From positions 1 to 64,000 of the forward strand of contig OOHL01000001.1 of NCBI GenBank assembly GCA_900321105.1: a stretch of DNA of 64,000 nt, in the 5' to 3' direction. The translations under genes were made by a program, and so were the position numbers. This document shows, in pieces, positions 1 to 9,533 of this stretch (position 1 is the stretch's first letter; each line of letters begins with the position of its first letter). Below the pieces are notes generated by a model. That model was not told where the DNA came from, ran no database searches, and saw nothing but the letters and a program-made list of their open reading frames with translations. Origin of the DNA: an uncultured Pseudomonadota bacterium. Lineage in GTDB: Bacteria; Pseudomonadota; Alphaproteobacteria; Rs-D84.

Positions 1-2
1 AA

Positions 3-344
3 AAATATAAATCTTATCATTTAAATGATGAAAAACCTACTATTCATAAAATAAATGTGTGGAATTGTGATTCAACACATTGCTTCCTTTATATGTCATG
101 TGATATATGCAGATATCATGATCGCTGCTTGCACACAAAACATAAAAATGAAATTTGCACAGTCGCACCAAAAGTAGAAAAGTTGTTTTCTAAATTTATT
201 TATGGTCGTGTATCAAGTTTTGCATCTGATGAATTTTATATAGATGAAAAATTCAGCAAACGCAGAGATATTACACAATTCAAAGAAACTGTGAAATTTT
301 TACGTATGAAATATATTAGGGACCCAAACGAAAATGTCAGGTAA
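3..344 (+). CDS. Hypothetical protein, 5'-truncated by the window edge
   Basis: The reading frame is open from base 3 to the stop at 344, so this is the C-terminal part of a longer protein. The visible part has a cysteine/histidine-rich stretch (several Cys within about 25 residues, including SCDIC and RYHDRC), which could bind metal, followed by a charged helical tail. It overlaps the start of queH by 11 bp, so the two are probably co-transcribed. I do not recognise the family. The first internal start-like codon is a GTG at 57, but sequence before it reads as normal protein in the same frame. Confidence 0.55.
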   Translation, partial: KYKSYHLNDEKPTIHKINVWNCDSTHCFLYMSCDICRYHDRCLHTKHKNEICTVAPKVEKLFSKFIYGRVSSFASDEFYIDEKFSKRRDITQFKETVKFLRMKYIRDPNENVR

Positions 345-870
345 AAGACTAATTTTAATGTCTTGTTGTGCACCATGTTCTTGCGGTGCGATAAAACAGT
401 TAAAAGACGGCGAAATAGAAAATATAGACGATTTTATCGTTATGTTTTTTAATCCAAATATATTTCCAGAATCTGAATATCAAAAGCGCCTTAACGAACA
501 AATAAAATACTGTGAGAAATTGGGCGTTAAATACGTTGTTGGCGATTACAATCACGATGATTGGCGTAACGCGGTATGCGGTTTAGAAAACGAACCAGAA
601 CGCGGATTACGTTGCAGCAAATGTTTCGCATATCGTTTTTGTTATGCACGCGAATATGCAAAAAAGCATAGATTTAATGCTATCGCATCTGTATTTGGGG
701 TATCGCGTTTCAAAGATCAGAATCAGGTTGATTGTGCCGGTGAACAATCTTGTGGCGAAATAAAATATTTACCAATCAAATGGAACGAAGAATTGCGCAA
801 TCAAATCAACCGTGAAACAGACTTTTATCGTCAAAAATATTGTGGTTGTGAATTTAGCATAAGGAAATAA
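334..870 (+). CDS. queH: Epoxyqueuosine reductase QueH
   Basis: QueH (DUF208 family) carries out the last step of queuosine synthesis, reducing epoxyqueuosine to queuosine in tRNAs with GUN anticodons. It replaces the unrelated cobalamin-dependent QueG. The 178-residue length fits. The N-terminal MSCCAPCSC motif supplies paired cysteines, FFNPNIFP follows near residue 45, and RCSKCFAYR near residue 90 gives a second Cys pair; SVFGVSRFKDQNQV is also family-like. The ATG at 334 lies inside the end of the previous gene and a Nudix gene follows after 2 bp, suggesting an operon. Confidence 0.88.
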   Translation: MSGKRLILMSCCAPCSCGAIKQLKDGEIENIDDFIVMFFNPNIFPESEYQKRLNEQIKYCEKLGVKYVVGDYNHDDWRNAVCGLENEPERGLRCSKCFAYRFCYAREYAKKHRFNAIASVFGVSRFKDQNQVDCAGEQSCGEIKYLPIKWNEELRNQINRETDFYRQKYCGCEFSIRK

Positions 871-872
871 AC

Positions 873-1361
873 ATGGCAGAATTTTGGGACGTTTATGATA
901 TTAACGGGAAAAAATTAAACAAAATAGTTCAACGTGGCAAAGATTGGTTAAAAGGCGATGAATATCACATGGGTTCCGCTGTTTTTATTAAAGATAAAAA
1001 CGATGATTTTTTAATTCAACAGCGATCTTTAAAAAAAGATGTACATCCTGGAAAATGGTCAATAACCGGTGGTTCTGCTGTTTCTGGCGAAACCTCAGAA
1101 CAATGTGCAATCCGTGAAGTTAACGAAGAATTAGGCATTACTTTAACACCAAAAGATTTAAAGAAAATATATACTTTCACAGAACGTCAATGTATATTCA
1201 ATATTTTTGTGGCACCGGGTTCAAAAGATATAAAAATAACACCTCAAATTGAAGAAGTTGAACAAATCGCGTGGGTATCGCGTAAAAAAGTGTTAGATTT
1301 ATATCATAATGGTGAATTTATGTTGCCCTTTATAGACGAAATGTTAAAACGCATTAAATAA
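873..1361 (+). CDS. Nudix hydrolase
   Basis: This 162-residue protein carries a clear Nudix box: GGSAVSGE, then seven residues, then REVNEELG. The glutamates of REVNEEL bind the catalytic Mg2+. The N-terminal part (WDVYDINGKKL, then MGSAVFIKDKNDDFLIQQRS) resembles the Nudix subgroup related to isopentenyl-diphosphate isomerase, whose members hydrolyse nucleotide or related diphosphates. The exact substrate cannot be told. It starts 2 bp after queH and has an ordinary ATG. It is about the full length of a single-domain Nudix enzyme. Confidence 0.85.
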   Translation: MAEFWDVYDINGKKLNKIVQRGKDWLKGDEYHMGSAVFIKDKNDDFLIQQRSLKKDVHPGKWSITGGSAVSGETSEQCAIREVNEELGITLTPKDLKKIYTFTERQCIFNIFVAPGSKDIKITPQIEEVEQIAWVSRKKVLDLYHNGEFMLPFIDEMLKRIK

Positions 1362-1429
1362 CGCTATAATAATTTGATTTTTGCTTTTATTCTTCTATAA
1401 TTTTACCGATATATAACAAAGGTACAAAT

Positions 1430-2314
1430 ATGTCATCAATTTATGTATTTCCGGGTCAGGGCGCACAAAGTGTTGGTATGGGCAAAGATTTATACGAAAA
1501 TAATGCTGCTGCACGCACAGTCTTTGATGAAATGGATGCGGCACTTGGCGAAAAATTGTCAGATATAATTTTCAATGGTCCAATTGAAACTTTGACTTTG
1601 ACTGCAAATGTACAGCCTGCAATTTTGGCAACAAGTATTGCTATGTTTCGTGCTGGGAATTTTCCAAAGCCGGATTATGTTGCCGGACATTCTTTGGGTG
1701 AATATACCGCTCTTTGCGCTGCGGGTGCTATATCGTTAACCGATGCAATTAAATTGGTTCGCCTGCGCGGGGAATCAATGCAAAATGCGGTGCCGGCAGG
1801 TCAGGGCGCAATGGCTGTAATACTTGGTATAGATTTTGAAGATTTGAAAAAAGTATGTGAAAAGGCAGAATCTGAGACAGGTGGCGTATGCGATATCGCA
1901 AACGACAATTGCCCGGGACAAATTGTTATATCTGGTGCAAACAACGCGATTGAACGCGCAATGGAACTTGCCAAAGAGACCGGTGCAAGACGTGCAATGA
2001 AATTGGCTTTATCTGTGCCACCACATTCGCGTTTAATGGGACCTGTGGTTGATATTATGAAAAAGGCATTGGACGCGGTCGAATTCAAAACACCAATTGT
2101 TCCGATTATTTCTAATAAAACATGTACACCTTTGACTGATGTTAACGAAATCAAAGATGCATTGCTTTATCAAATAACACATGGTGTTCGTTGGCGCGAA
2201 AGCATTATAGAAATGGTTAACCTTGGCATTGATGATTTAACAGAAATCGGACCAGGCGAAGCCTTGATTGGTATGGTAAAACGCACAACAGATAAAATAA
2301 ACGCACATAAATAA
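1430..2314 (+). CDS. fabD: Malonyl-CoA:ACP transacylase FabD
   Basis: FabD loads malonyl groups from CoA onto acyl carrier protein, the entry step of type II fatty-acid synthesis in the cytoplasm. The 294-residue protein opens with YVFPGQGAQSVGMG, has the nucleophile motif GHSLGEY near residue 90, a catalytic-type His in VPPHSRLM, and ends in the typical EIGPGEALIGMVKR region. An AAAGG stretch precedes the ATG. fabG follows after 9 bp, the usual fab gene order; acpP and fabF, often next, are absent and replaced by mnmG. Confidence 0.95.
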   Translation: MSSIYVFPGQGAQSVGMGKDLYENNAAARTVFDEMDAALGEKLSDIIFNGPIETLTLTANVQPAILATSIAMFRAGNFPKPDYVAGHSLGEYTALCAAGAISLTDAIKLVRLRGESMQNAVPAGQGAMAVILGIDFEDLKKVCEKAESETGGVCDIANDNCPGQIVISGANNAIERAMELAKETGARRAMKLALSVPPHSRLMGPVVDIMKKALDAVEFKTPIVPIISNKTCTPLTDVNEIKDALLYQITHGVRWRESIIEMVNLGIDDLTEIGPGEALIGMVKRTTDKINAHK

Positions 2315-2323
2315 GGAATAAAA

Positions 2324-3049
2324 ATGTTTGATTTAACAAATAAAGTTGTTTTGATAACAGGTGCCACAGGTGGTATTGGTGGCGCAATCGCAAATCAAAT
2401 GAAAGCAGCCGGTGCAACAGTTGTTGTGACTGGACGCAATCTTGAAAAATTATCAAGCCTTGATGATTCTTTCATAAAGATTCAATCTGATTTATCTGTT
2501 GCAGGTGCCGCTGAAAAATTAATAGCCGATACTATCGAAAAAGCTGGGCGTATTGATGTTTTGGTTAATAATGCCGGTATCACCGCAGATACATTAATGA
2601 TGCGTATGTCGGACGAACAATTTGATAATGTTATAAACACAAACCTGCGCGCAACATTTCAATTATGTCGCGCAAGCATTATGCCAATGATGAAACAAAG
2701 ATTTGGTCGCATTATAAACATGGCATCTATCGTCGGTGTTGTTGGTGGCGCAGGTCAGGCAAACTATGCCGCTTCTAAGGGCGCAATTATATCAATGACT
2801 AAATCAATCGCTGCCGAAGTGGCTTCGCGTGGTATTACAGCAAACGCAATTGCACCTGGATTTATCAAAACACCCATGACCGATGTTTTACCAGACGAAT
2901 TAAAGGCTAAATATCTTGAACAAATACCGGCTGGACGTTTTGGTGAACCAATTGATATCGCAAATGCTTGTGTATTCTTGGCAAGTGACGAGGCATCATA
3001 TATCAACGGTCAAACAATTCATGTGAACGGTGGAATGGGACGCTTTTAA
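2324..3049 (+). CDS. fabG: 3-oxoacyl-ACP reductase FabG
   Basis: FabG is the NADPH-dependent short-chain dehydrogenase that reduces 3-oxoacyl-ACP in each elongation cycle. The 241-residue length is typical. Visible features are the cofactor motif [12 protein letters not shown] near residue 12, NNAGIT near residue 85, the catalytic Ser region MASIVG, and YAASKGA carrying the YxxxK pair near residue 150. It follows fabD by 9 bp with AAGGA before the ATG. The C-terminal [13 protein letters not shown] is classic FabG. Confidence 0.95.
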   Translation: MFDLTNKVVLITGATGGIGGAIANQMKAAGATVVVTGRNLEKLSSLDDSFIKIQSDLSVAGAAEKLIADTIEKAGRIDVLVNNAGITADTLMMRMSDEQFDNVINTNLRATFQLCRASIMPMMKQRFGRIINMASIVGVVGGAGQANYAASKGAIISMTKSIAAEVASRGITANAIAPGFIKTPMTDVLPDELKAKYLEQIPAGRFGEPIDIANACVFLASDEASYINGQTIHVNGGMGRF

Positions 3050-3050
3050 A

Positions 3051-4703
3051 ATGACCGAATTTGATGTTATTGTTATCGGTGGTGGACATGCCGGGGTAGA
3101 GGCCGCGGCTGCATCTGCGCGCCGTGGTGCAAAAACATTATTATTAACCATGCGTGAAAGTGATATTGGCGCAATGTCTTGCAATCCGTCAATCGGTGGT
3201 CCTGGTAAATCACAAATGGTTGCAGAAATGGCGGCCTTTGGCGGCGTTATGCCATTTGCTGCAGACAGTGCTGGAATCCATTGGCGCACACTTAACGCGA
3301 CACATGGTGCGGCAACCCAGGCATTGCGCGCACAAATAGACCGAAATTTTTATCATAATGCGGTTATGAAAATTTTAAACGACACAGAAAATCTGACTGT
3401 TGTTTTTGAAAGTGTTTTTGATTTAGATATTGAAAACAAAACAGTTAATAAAAAATATTCTGCAAAATCTATTGTATTAACAACAGGTACTTTTTTGGGT
3501 GGACTTGTCACACGTGGAAACGAAAAAATTGCCTCTGGTCGTTTAATGGACAATGGAGAATATCAAGAAAACGACAACCATATTTCTGGTGTATTGAAAA
3601 GGGCAGGCTTTGAATTATTAAGATTAAAGACTGGAACACCTGCGCGTATTTATCGCGACAGTATTGATTTTTCTGTTTGTGAAGAACAACCTGGCGATGT
3701 TCCACATGATTGGTTTGGTTTGGGCAATGATAAAAACACAATTAACGACAAATGTTTCATTACACATACCAATGAAACCACACATGAAATAATTCGTGAA
3801 AATATAAAAAACGCACCAATGTATAATGGTGATATTCGCGGACTTGGACCGCGTTATTGTCCGTCATTGGAAGATAAAGTTATGCGTTTCCCAGAACACA
3901 AAACACATCATGTCTTCCTTGAACCCGAAGGATATAACAGCGACTTAATCTATCCAAACGGAATATCAACATCGTTCGGCGCGGACATCCAAGACAAATG
4001 GATTCGCACAATACCTGGCCTGGAAAACGCACGTATTGCGCGATATGGATACGCAATTGAATACGATGCAATTGATGCACGTAAATTAAAATCTACATTG
4101 GAATCAAAAGATATCAACGGGTTGTTTTTCGCCGGTCAAATCAACGGAACATCTGGCTATGAAGAAGCCGCCGCCCAGGGTTTAATTGCGGGCGCAAATG
4201 CCGCCGCACACGCACTGAACATTGAACCATTGATAATCGACAGAACAAATTCAATGATTGGTGTTTTGATTGACGATATAACAACATTGGGTGTTGATGA
4301 ACCATATCGTATGTTCACTTCACGTGCTGAATATCGACTTAATCTGCGCGCAGATAATGCAATATTAAGATTGGGTGATATATCTGAAAGACTTGGTTTA
4401 ATATCACATGAATTACATGAAAAAATTTTAAAAATGCGTGAAAGCATCGCACACGAAAATGATAAATTTTATGCTGGATATATCGAAAGAAACGAACGTG
4501 AAATCGCGAACTATAAAAAAGATTCTGCATTAAAAATACCATCTGATTTTGACTATAAATCTTTGCCGGGATTAACAAACGAATTGGTTGAAAAATTAAC
4601 AAAAACGCGCCCTGAAAATATCGCGGCATTATCCAGAATCCCGGGTATGACACCGGCTGGAATAATGGTAGTTTTACGCAAAATAAAAAGTGGAAATAAA
4701 TAA
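3051..4703 (+). CDS. mnmG: tRNA uridine-5-carboxymethylaminomethyl modification enzyme MnmG (GidA)
   Basis: MnmG works with MnmE to install cmnm5 groups on U34 of certain tRNAs, using FAD and methylene-THF. The FAD motif [12 protein letters not shown] sits at the N-terminus. [14 protein letters not shown] and [13 protein letters not shown] are family signatures, and the C-terminal helical domain ends in [13 protein letters not shown] chose the ATG at 3051, one base after the fabG stop, over an in-frame upstream start inside fabG. At 550 residues it is clearly shorter than the roughly 620-630 usual for MnmG, with shortening spread through the middle and C-terminal part. Confidence 0.93.
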   Translation: MTEFDVIVIGGGHAGVEAAAASARRGAKTLLLTMRESDIGAMSCNPSIGGPGKSQMVAEMAAFGGVMPFAADSAGIHWRTLNATHGAATQALRAQIDRNFYHNAVMKILNDTENLTVVFESVFDLDIENKTVNKKYSAKSIVLTTGTFLGGLVTRGNEKIASGRLMDNGEYQENDNHISGVLKRAGFELLRLKTGTPARIYRDSIDFSVCEEQPGDVPHDWFGLGNDKNTINDKCFITHTNETTHEIIRENIKNAPMYNGDIRGLGPRYCPSLEDKVMRFPEHKTHHVFLEPEGYNSDLIYPNGISTSFGADIQDKWIRTIPGLENARIARYGYAIEYDAIDARKLKSTLESKDINGLFFAGQINGTSGYEEAAAQGLIAGANAAAHALNIEPLIIDRTNSMIGVLIDDITTLGVDEPYRMFTSRAEYRLNLRADNAILRLGDISERLGLISHELHEKILKMRESIAHENDKFYAGYIERNEREIANYKKDSALKIPSDFDYKSLPGLTNELVEKLTKTRPENIAALSRIPGMTPAGIMVVLRKIKSGNK

Positions 4704-4728
4704 AAATATATACTAGTATTGCGTTATC

Positions 4729-4804
4729 GCCGGAATAGCTCAGTTGGTAGAGCATCTCATTCGTAATGAGGGGGTCGCAAGTTCAAGTCTTGTTTCCGGC
4801 ACCA
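4729..4804 (+). tRNA. tRNA-Thr (anticodon CGT)
   Basis: A 76-nt cloverleaf with encoded CCA. The acceptor stem is GCCGGAA/TTCCGGC, the D arm is GCTCAGTTGGTAGAGC, the anticodon stem CTCAT/ATGAG closes the loop TTCGTAA with anticodon CGT (reads ACG), and the T arm has a standard TTCAAGT loop. It lies 25 bp after mnmG and ends in a hairpin terminator. Confidence 0.95.
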
Positions 4805-4836
4805 CAAAAAACACCGGCATTTGCCGGTATTTTTAT
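4805..4836. terminator. Bidirectional intrinsic terminator between tRNA-Thr and nth
   Basis: The inverted repeat ACCGGCA/TGCCGGT is flanked by A-tracts on the left and T-tracts on the right, so it can end both the tRNA transcript and the minus-strand nth-ileS transcript. The same hairpin sequence recurs at 9.54 kb and 45.69 kb. Confidence 0.85.
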
Positions 4837-5507
4837 ATTCTTTTATCTTTTGAATTACACCATTTGGCAATCGGGCAATGTTCACAATCTGGACGCAATG
4901 CCTTGCATGTATAACGTCCATGTAAAACCATAACATGATTTACAATTGGATGATATTTAGATGGAATTATTTTAATCAATTTTTCTTCGACTTTTTCGGG
5001 TGTATTTTCACTATCACCAACCCACCCATACCGATGTGCATTACGAAAAACATGTGTATCAACACCGATATTTGGCGCATTCCACAAAACGTTCATAACA
5101 ACATTTGCGGTCTTTTGACCAATTCCAGCCAGTTTCATTAATTCCGCGCGATTATGATATTTTTGTGGAAATTTATAATTGGCATCGTCGCTGTTTTCAC
5201 CATGCAATTGTGTTGCCAGTTTCATAATACTGGACGCCTTGTTATTAAAGAACGAAATTACACGAATATGTTCTTTTAATTTATCAATGCCCAATTCCAA
5301 CATTTTATCAGGCGTTGGCGCGATTCGAAAAAGTTCAGGTGTCACTTCATTTACTTTTTTATCAGTTGCCTGGGCCGACAAGATCACCGCCACCGCAAAA
5401 GTAAATTCATTATTTGAATATAATTCCGACCGGATATTCATATTCAATGTCTTTGGAACATTTTCAAAATAAATATCCGGTGTAAGAGTTATTTTCGATT
5501 TAGCCAT
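4833..5507 (-). CDS. nth: Endonuclease III
   Basis: Nth is a bifunctional DNA glycosylase/AP lyase that removes oxidised pyrimidines. The helix-hairpin-helix LAGIGQKTANVVMN carries the catalytic Lys, VDTHVFR carries the catalytic Asp, and the C-terminal C-x6-C-x2-C-x5-C pattern (CKALRPDCEHCPIAKWC) binds a 4Fe-4S cluster. I chose the start at MAKSKI (5507), giving 224 residues and an 8-bp overlap with the ileS stop. An upstream in-frame start lies inside ileS and would add a non-homologous tail. It is translationally coupled to ileS. Confidence 0.93.
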   Translation of the reverse strand: MAKSKITLTPDIYFENVPKTLNMNIRSELYSNNEFTFAVAVILSAQATDKKVNEVTPELFRIAPTPDKMLELGIDKLKEHIRVISFFNNKASSIMKLATQLHGENSDDANYKFPQKYHNRAELMKLAGIGQKTANVVMNVLWNAPNIGVDTHVFRNAHRYGWVGDSENTPEKVEEKLIKIIPSKYHPIVNHVMVLHGRYTCKALRPDCEHCPIAKWCNSKDKRI

Positions 5508-8500
5508 TTGCTTTTTCAATATTGATTGCAAAATTATAATCTTCAATTGTTGTAGCAAATTGATTTGCATCACCTGCATCCATTTCAACAATCAAAGCAT
5601 CGTGCATTATGCGTTTTTTGTGTGCTTCGATTGCATTAGCAAGTGCAACATCAGCCGTATAGGTTAATTTTATACGGTCTGACACATCCAGGCCTGCCGC
5701 TTTGCGCGAATCTTGTATAAAACGCAATGCATCATTAACTAAGCCTTCGGCAATCAATTCACTGTTGATTTCGGTATTCAAAACAACGACTGCAGTATTA
5801 TCTGGTAATGCCGCACCGGTCACACTTTCTTTTACAGTCAGACGATTTTCAAATTCATCAGCGTTCAATACATATTCGCCAACAATCAATTTATCGCCAT
5901 CAACACTGTATTCGCCACGTTTAACGGCCGGTATAATATCTTTCAAAGCACCACCCAATCTTGCACCAATTTTTGGTGTAATCAGATATATAAACGAATC
6001 TGCAACTTCTTTTATATCATCAATGAATTTAACAGATTTTACATTTAATTCGTCACGGATGATATCTGCATATTCATCCATTTCAACACCTGCAATTGTA
6101 GCATCAGCAAGCGGCAAACGATTACGCAATTTATATTGTTCGCGCAATTGTTTTCCAGTTGATACTATCATTTGAACACGACGCATATCATCCAAGATTT
6201 TTTTATCTGTATCTGTCGCCGTTGGCCAATCTTGTAAATGAACAGATTCTTCATTTGTCAGATTCTTGAATATATATTCACTGACAAATGGGGCAAAAGG
6301 CGCCAAACATTTACAGAAAGTTTTTAATACATAATGCAATGTTTCAAACGCGGACACATCTTCATCCCAGAATCTGTCGCGATTACGACGGATATACCAA
6401 TTGTTTAATACATCCAAGAAACGAACAAATTCTTTAACTGCGACATCTGGTTTGTATTCATCCAATGCACCAGTTGTCACACGAATTAATTCATTTAATT
6501 CTGCCAATATATATTTATCCAACAAATTGTCAGAATTTGGTTCATGTTCAACGGTGATATTTCCAGCATTCGCATATAAAGTAAAGAAATGGTAAGCATT
6601 CCAAAGCGGTGTTAAAATTGTTTTTATAGAATCGTTAAACACCACACCTTCTTTATCAATACATACTGGTTCTGCTTTCATAAAATTGCTGCCCTGGATA
6701 AATAATCTGATTGCATCTGCGCCATATTTATCAAACATTTCCGATGGGTCTGAATAATTGTGCAAAGATTTTGAAAACTTGTGTTTTTGTTCATCCAATG
6801 TCATACCATTTGCAGACACAACTTTAAACGCAGGTTTATCAAATAATGCAACAGCCATAATCATCAAAGAATAAAACCAACCACGTGTTTGATCTTGACC
6901 TTCGATAATATAATCAGCTGGGAAATTCTTTTCAAATTTATCAGCGTTTTCAAACGGATAATGTAATTGTGCAAATGGCATAGAACCAGATTCAAACCAA
7001 CAATCCAAAACATCACTTATACGATGCCATCCGTCTTTTTCCATCGCATCCAGTGTTGGACGATGTAAATCGTTTATTTCCACACCAAAGAAATCTTCCA
7101 ATTCCTTTATTGAACCAAAGATTTTATATTCGCCGTCTTTTTCCCAAATTGGTAATGGCACACCCCAGAATCGATTTCTGGAAATTCCCCATTCGCGCGC
7201 ATTTGTAATCCAAGACATAAAACGATTACCAGCCGATGTCCATGTTGTTTCATTTTTAGTTATTTCAACCAAACGGTCACGAATTTTTGGCACATCAATA
7301 TACCATGCATCTGTCGCACGATATATAAGTTTTTCATGACTGCGTGGTCCAAACGGATAACTGTGTTTATGTTGATCTTTTTTAACCAAAATCCCTTTTT
7401 GTTTTAACCAATCAATAATCAATGGGTTGGCTTCAAATATATTCATACCTGCCCAATCGGTGACTGTTGAATCAAAATTACCATAATTATCAACATTCAA
7501 AATTACCGGGAATTTTGCATCAACCGCCTTGGCCGCCCAATAGTCATCTTCGCCGTATGCAGGCGCGATATGAACGATACCCGTACCGTCACTATCACTT
7601 ACATAATCAGCAGGAATTATTTGATGAAGCAGGGCGTCTGTGTTTTCATAATAATTAAATATAGGTTTATAGTGCAGACCAACTAAATCTTTACCAAATA
7701 CAGTCCCCAGATTTTCAGCACTCCCAAAAACTTTTTCGTATGCTTTTAAACGTGATGTGGCCAAAACATAAACATGACCATCATCATGTTTCATTCTGAC
7801 ATATTCCATATCTGGGTTTACTGCCAATGCAGAATTCGCAGGCAATGTCCAAGGTGTTGTCGTCCATGCAATAGCACGATCACCATTTGAAAGTTCAAAC
7901 CATACTGTCACAGTATCATCAACAATGTCTTGATATTCGCTGGATGCCTCGCTGTTTGATAAAACCGTTCCCAGTTTCCAATCAAATGGATTAACCTTGA
8001 AATCTTTATAAAGCAAACCTTTATCATACAATTTTTTTAAAGCCCAGATTACCGATTCCATGTAATTTTTATCCATAGTGCGATAACCAAAATTATCGCC
8101 ACCATCAACCCAACGACCAATGCGTTCAATGTATCGCAACCATTCATTTGTATATGTCATAACGTCAACCCGGCACATATCGCAAAATGTGGCAATACCG
8201 TCACTTGCAACAATATCTTTTGCAGATTTGCCTTGCTTTTTTTCAACACTGTTTTCCGCAGGCAATCCATGGCAATCCCATCCCAGTTCACGAACAACGT
8301 GTTTACCACGCATCGTTTGATAACGCGACACCATATCTTTAATCGCAGACACACCCAAATGTCCCAAATGTGGCAAACCGTTTCCAAATGGGGGGCCATC
8401 ATAAAAATTGAAAGGTTCTCCCATCTTGGTTTTATTTAACGATTTATGAAATGTATCATCACTGCGCCAAAAATCCAACACACTGTGTTCTATTTCTGAA

Positions 8501-8535
8501 AAATTAGCTTTTGGTTCTGTTTTTTTGTATGACAT
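5500..8535 (-). CDS. ileS: Isoleucyl-tRNA synthetase, type 2 (eukaryote-like)
   Basis: IleRS charges tRNA-Ile. The 1011-residue protein has the class I signature as HLGH in PFGNGLPHLGHLG, GWDCHGLPAE, the editing-domain region TTTPWTLPANSALAV, and KFSKSLHNYSDP in place of KMSKS. The sequence around both motifs matches the type 2 clade found in eukaryotes, Rickettsiales and some other bacteria, which is often mupirocin-tolerant; type 1 enzymes look different here. I chose the start MSYKKTEPK (8535) because an AAAGG precedes it and the upstream extension is read from a GC-rich hairpin. nth overlaps its stop. Confidence 0.94.
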   Translation of the reverse strand: MSYKKTEPKANFSEIEHSVLDFWRSDDTFHKSLNKTKMGEPFNFYDGPPFGNGLPHLGHLGVSAIKDMVSRYQTMRGKHVVRELGWDCHGLPAENSVEKKQGKSAKDIVASDGIATFCDMCRVDVMTYTNEWLRYIERIGRWVDGGDNFGYRTMDKNYMESVIWALKKLYDKGLLYKDFKVNPFDWKLGTVLSNSEASSEYQDIVDDTVTVWFELSNGDRAIAWTTTPWTLPANSALAVNPDMEYVRMKHDDGHVYVLATSRLKAYEKVFGSAENLGTVFGKDLVGLHYKPIFNYYENTDALLHQIIPADYVSDSDGTGIVHIAPAYGEDDYWAAKAVDAKFPVILNVDNYGNFDSTVTDWAGMNIFEANPLIIDWLKQKGILVKKDQHKHSYPFGPRSHEKLIYRATDAWYIDVPKIRDRLVEITKNETTWTSAGNRFMSWITNAREWGISRNRFWGVPLPIWEKDGEYKIFGSIKELEDFFGVEINDLHRPTLDAMEKDGWHRISDVLDCWFESGSMPFAQLHYPFENADKFEKNFPADYIIEGQDQTRGWFYSLMIMAVALFDKPAFKVVSANGMTLDEQKHKFSKSLHNYSDPSEMFDKYGADAIRLFIQGSNFMKAEPVCIDKEGVVFNDSIKTILTPLWNAYHFFTLYANAGNITVEHEPNSDNLLDKYILAELNELIRVTTGALDEYKPDVAVKEFVRFLDVLNNWYIRRNRDRFWDEDVSAFETLHYVLKTFCKCLAPFAPFVSEYIFKNLTNEESVHLQDWPTATDTDKKILDDMRRVQMIVSTGKQLREQYKLRNRLPLADATIAGVEMDEYADIIRDELNVKSVKFIDDIKEVADSFIYLITPKIGARLGGALKDIIPAVKRGEYSVDGDKLIVGEYVLNADEFENRLTVKESVTGAALPDNTAVVVLNTEINSELIAEGLVNDALRFIQDSRKAAGLDVSDRIKLTYTADVALANAIEAHKKRIMHDALIVEMDAGDANQFATTIEDYNFAINIEKANG

Positions 8536-8552
8536 ATTTAACCTTTTTTCAT

Positions 8553-8602
8553 TAAAAAATGGCGCTTTACGCGCCCCAGCCCCCGCCAAAGCGCAGTGCC
8601 AT
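8553..8602 (-). promoter_or_regulatory. GC-rich attenuator-like hairpin in the ileS leader
   Basis: On the minus strand GCGCTTT (8594-8588) pairs with AAAGCGC (8568-8562), followed by CATTTTTT, which looks like an intrinsic terminator about 20 nt before the ileS start. A competing short hairpin GGCGC/GCGCC (8561-8565/8571-8575) uses the same bases. The patch is strikingly GC-rich compared with its surroundings. This suggests transcription attenuation of ileS; the ligand is unknown. Confidence 0.5.
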
Positions 8603-8703
8603 TTATTTAATAATAATTATTGTTTTTGTTTGCATGTCCATATTTATACAATGAAAAAGCCAAAAAATCAAGTTTTTGCTGATTTAAAATTTATATAAAA
8701 CAT

Positions 8704-8743
8704 TTGACAAAATACTTGACTTGTCAATTTTTTTACTTATAAT
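8704..8743 (+). promoter_or_regulatory. Promoter with TTGAC inverted repeat (possible operator)
   Basis: TTGACT (8716-8721) and TATAAT (8738-8743), 16 bp apart, form a strong sigma-70 type promoter for the two unknown genes that follow. The -35 lies inside the palindrome TTGAC-TT-GTCAA, and another TTGACAA lies 12 bp upstream, so repeated half-sites could bind a regulator. Operator function is inference. Confidence 0.6.
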
Positions 8744-8771
8744 ACCTGCGTATATAAAAAGGAAACAAGAT

Positions 8772-9125
8772 ATGGAATATAAAACAGATTTTGATCGTGG
8801 CGCCATCATAGACAGTATTTTGGTGAACACAATTCTTACAACACCTGTACAATCAAAAACAGACTTTATGTATATTGTTGGCGACAACGAAGTTTTTATA
8901 ACCGTTCAATGCGATAGACATGGAAAAGAAACAAGTGCATTTTGTATCAGACACTTAAAAGGTCAAAAAGGTTATACAAACCAATCAAATCAAAACAGAA
9001 CAAAATACATAAAAATTACTGATCCAAAGATTGCTAAATTTATCAATAATGCTTGTAAACTTAGACTGAAAGCCCAAGAAAAAGAACAAGCAAAGATAGA
9101 ACGTTTTAACCAAAGATTTAAATAA
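8772..9125 (+). CDS. Hypothetical protein (117 aa)
   Basis: I do not recognise this protein. It is a soluble 117-residue product with an alpha/beta-looking N-terminal half (DSILVNTILTTP, DFMYIVGDNEVFITVQCD) and a highly charged Lys/Gln-rich C-terminal helix. There is no signal peptide or membrane segment. The ATG at 8772 has GGAAACAAG upstream and lies about 29 bp after a good -10 box, so I prefer it over an upstream in-frame start within the promoter. It is followed after 12 bp by a second unknown gene, likely one operon ending at the 9.54-kb terminator. Confidence 0.65.
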   Translation: MEYKTDFDRGAIIDSILVNTILTTPVQSKTDFMYIVGDNEVFITVQCDRHGKETSAFCIRHLKGQKGYTNQSNQNRTKYIKITDPKIAKFINNACKLRLKAQEKEQAKIERFNQRFK

Positions 9126-9137
9126 TAAGGCTTTTCA

Positions 9138-9521
9138 ATGTTCACAAATCGCGACAAAATCAAAGAACAAATACTTTTTATGACAACAAACAAACATGTT
9201 GATTGTCTTGTTACAAAAAACGAAAAATATCAACCTGTTGGTGCTTCTGTGGTAATGCGATACAAATATTCTTTGCCAGGTATCGAAATTTTTTATGATA
9301 AATGGATTGTCGAAGATTACGAAGACGCATCAAAAATGAATTTACCAGGATGCGAACATCATGACCAATTGGTCAAAGGCAGCGGCGTAAATATATTATC
9401 AAAAAAACTGGGGATGTTCACATTTTATGGCAAAGATGCCCAAACGATTATCAACGCATGTGAATACAACAACGATTTTTATGAATTAATTATCGCAAAT
9501 CCTCTGAATTTTCAAAGATAA
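9138..9521 (+). CDS. Hypothetical protein (127 aa)
   Basis: I do not recognise this protein. The 127-residue product is soluble and mixed alpha/beta, with no signal peptide, no membrane segment and no obvious catalytic motif. Its middle contains GCEHHDQLVKGSGVN, a small His-rich patch. AAGG precedes the ATG. It lies 12 bp behind another unknown gene under the same promoter and before a terminator shared with pheT. Codon use looks like the neighbours, so it is probably a real gene. Confidence 0.65.
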   Translation: MFTNRDKIKEQILFMTTNKHVDCLVTKNEKYQPVGASVVMRYKYSLPGIEIFYDKWIVEDYEDASKMNLPGCEHHDQLVKGSGVNILSKKLGMFTFYGKDAQTIINACEYNNDFYELIIANPLNFQR

Positions 9522-9533
9522 AAATAAATAAAT

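Noticed and set aside
8590-8602. T-box-like word TGGCACTGCGC in the ileS leader on the minus strand.
   Set aside because: tRNA-Ile ends in ACCA, which needs UGGU, and the AGGG helix and ACCGCG are missing. It is better read as part of the GC-rich attenuator hairpin.
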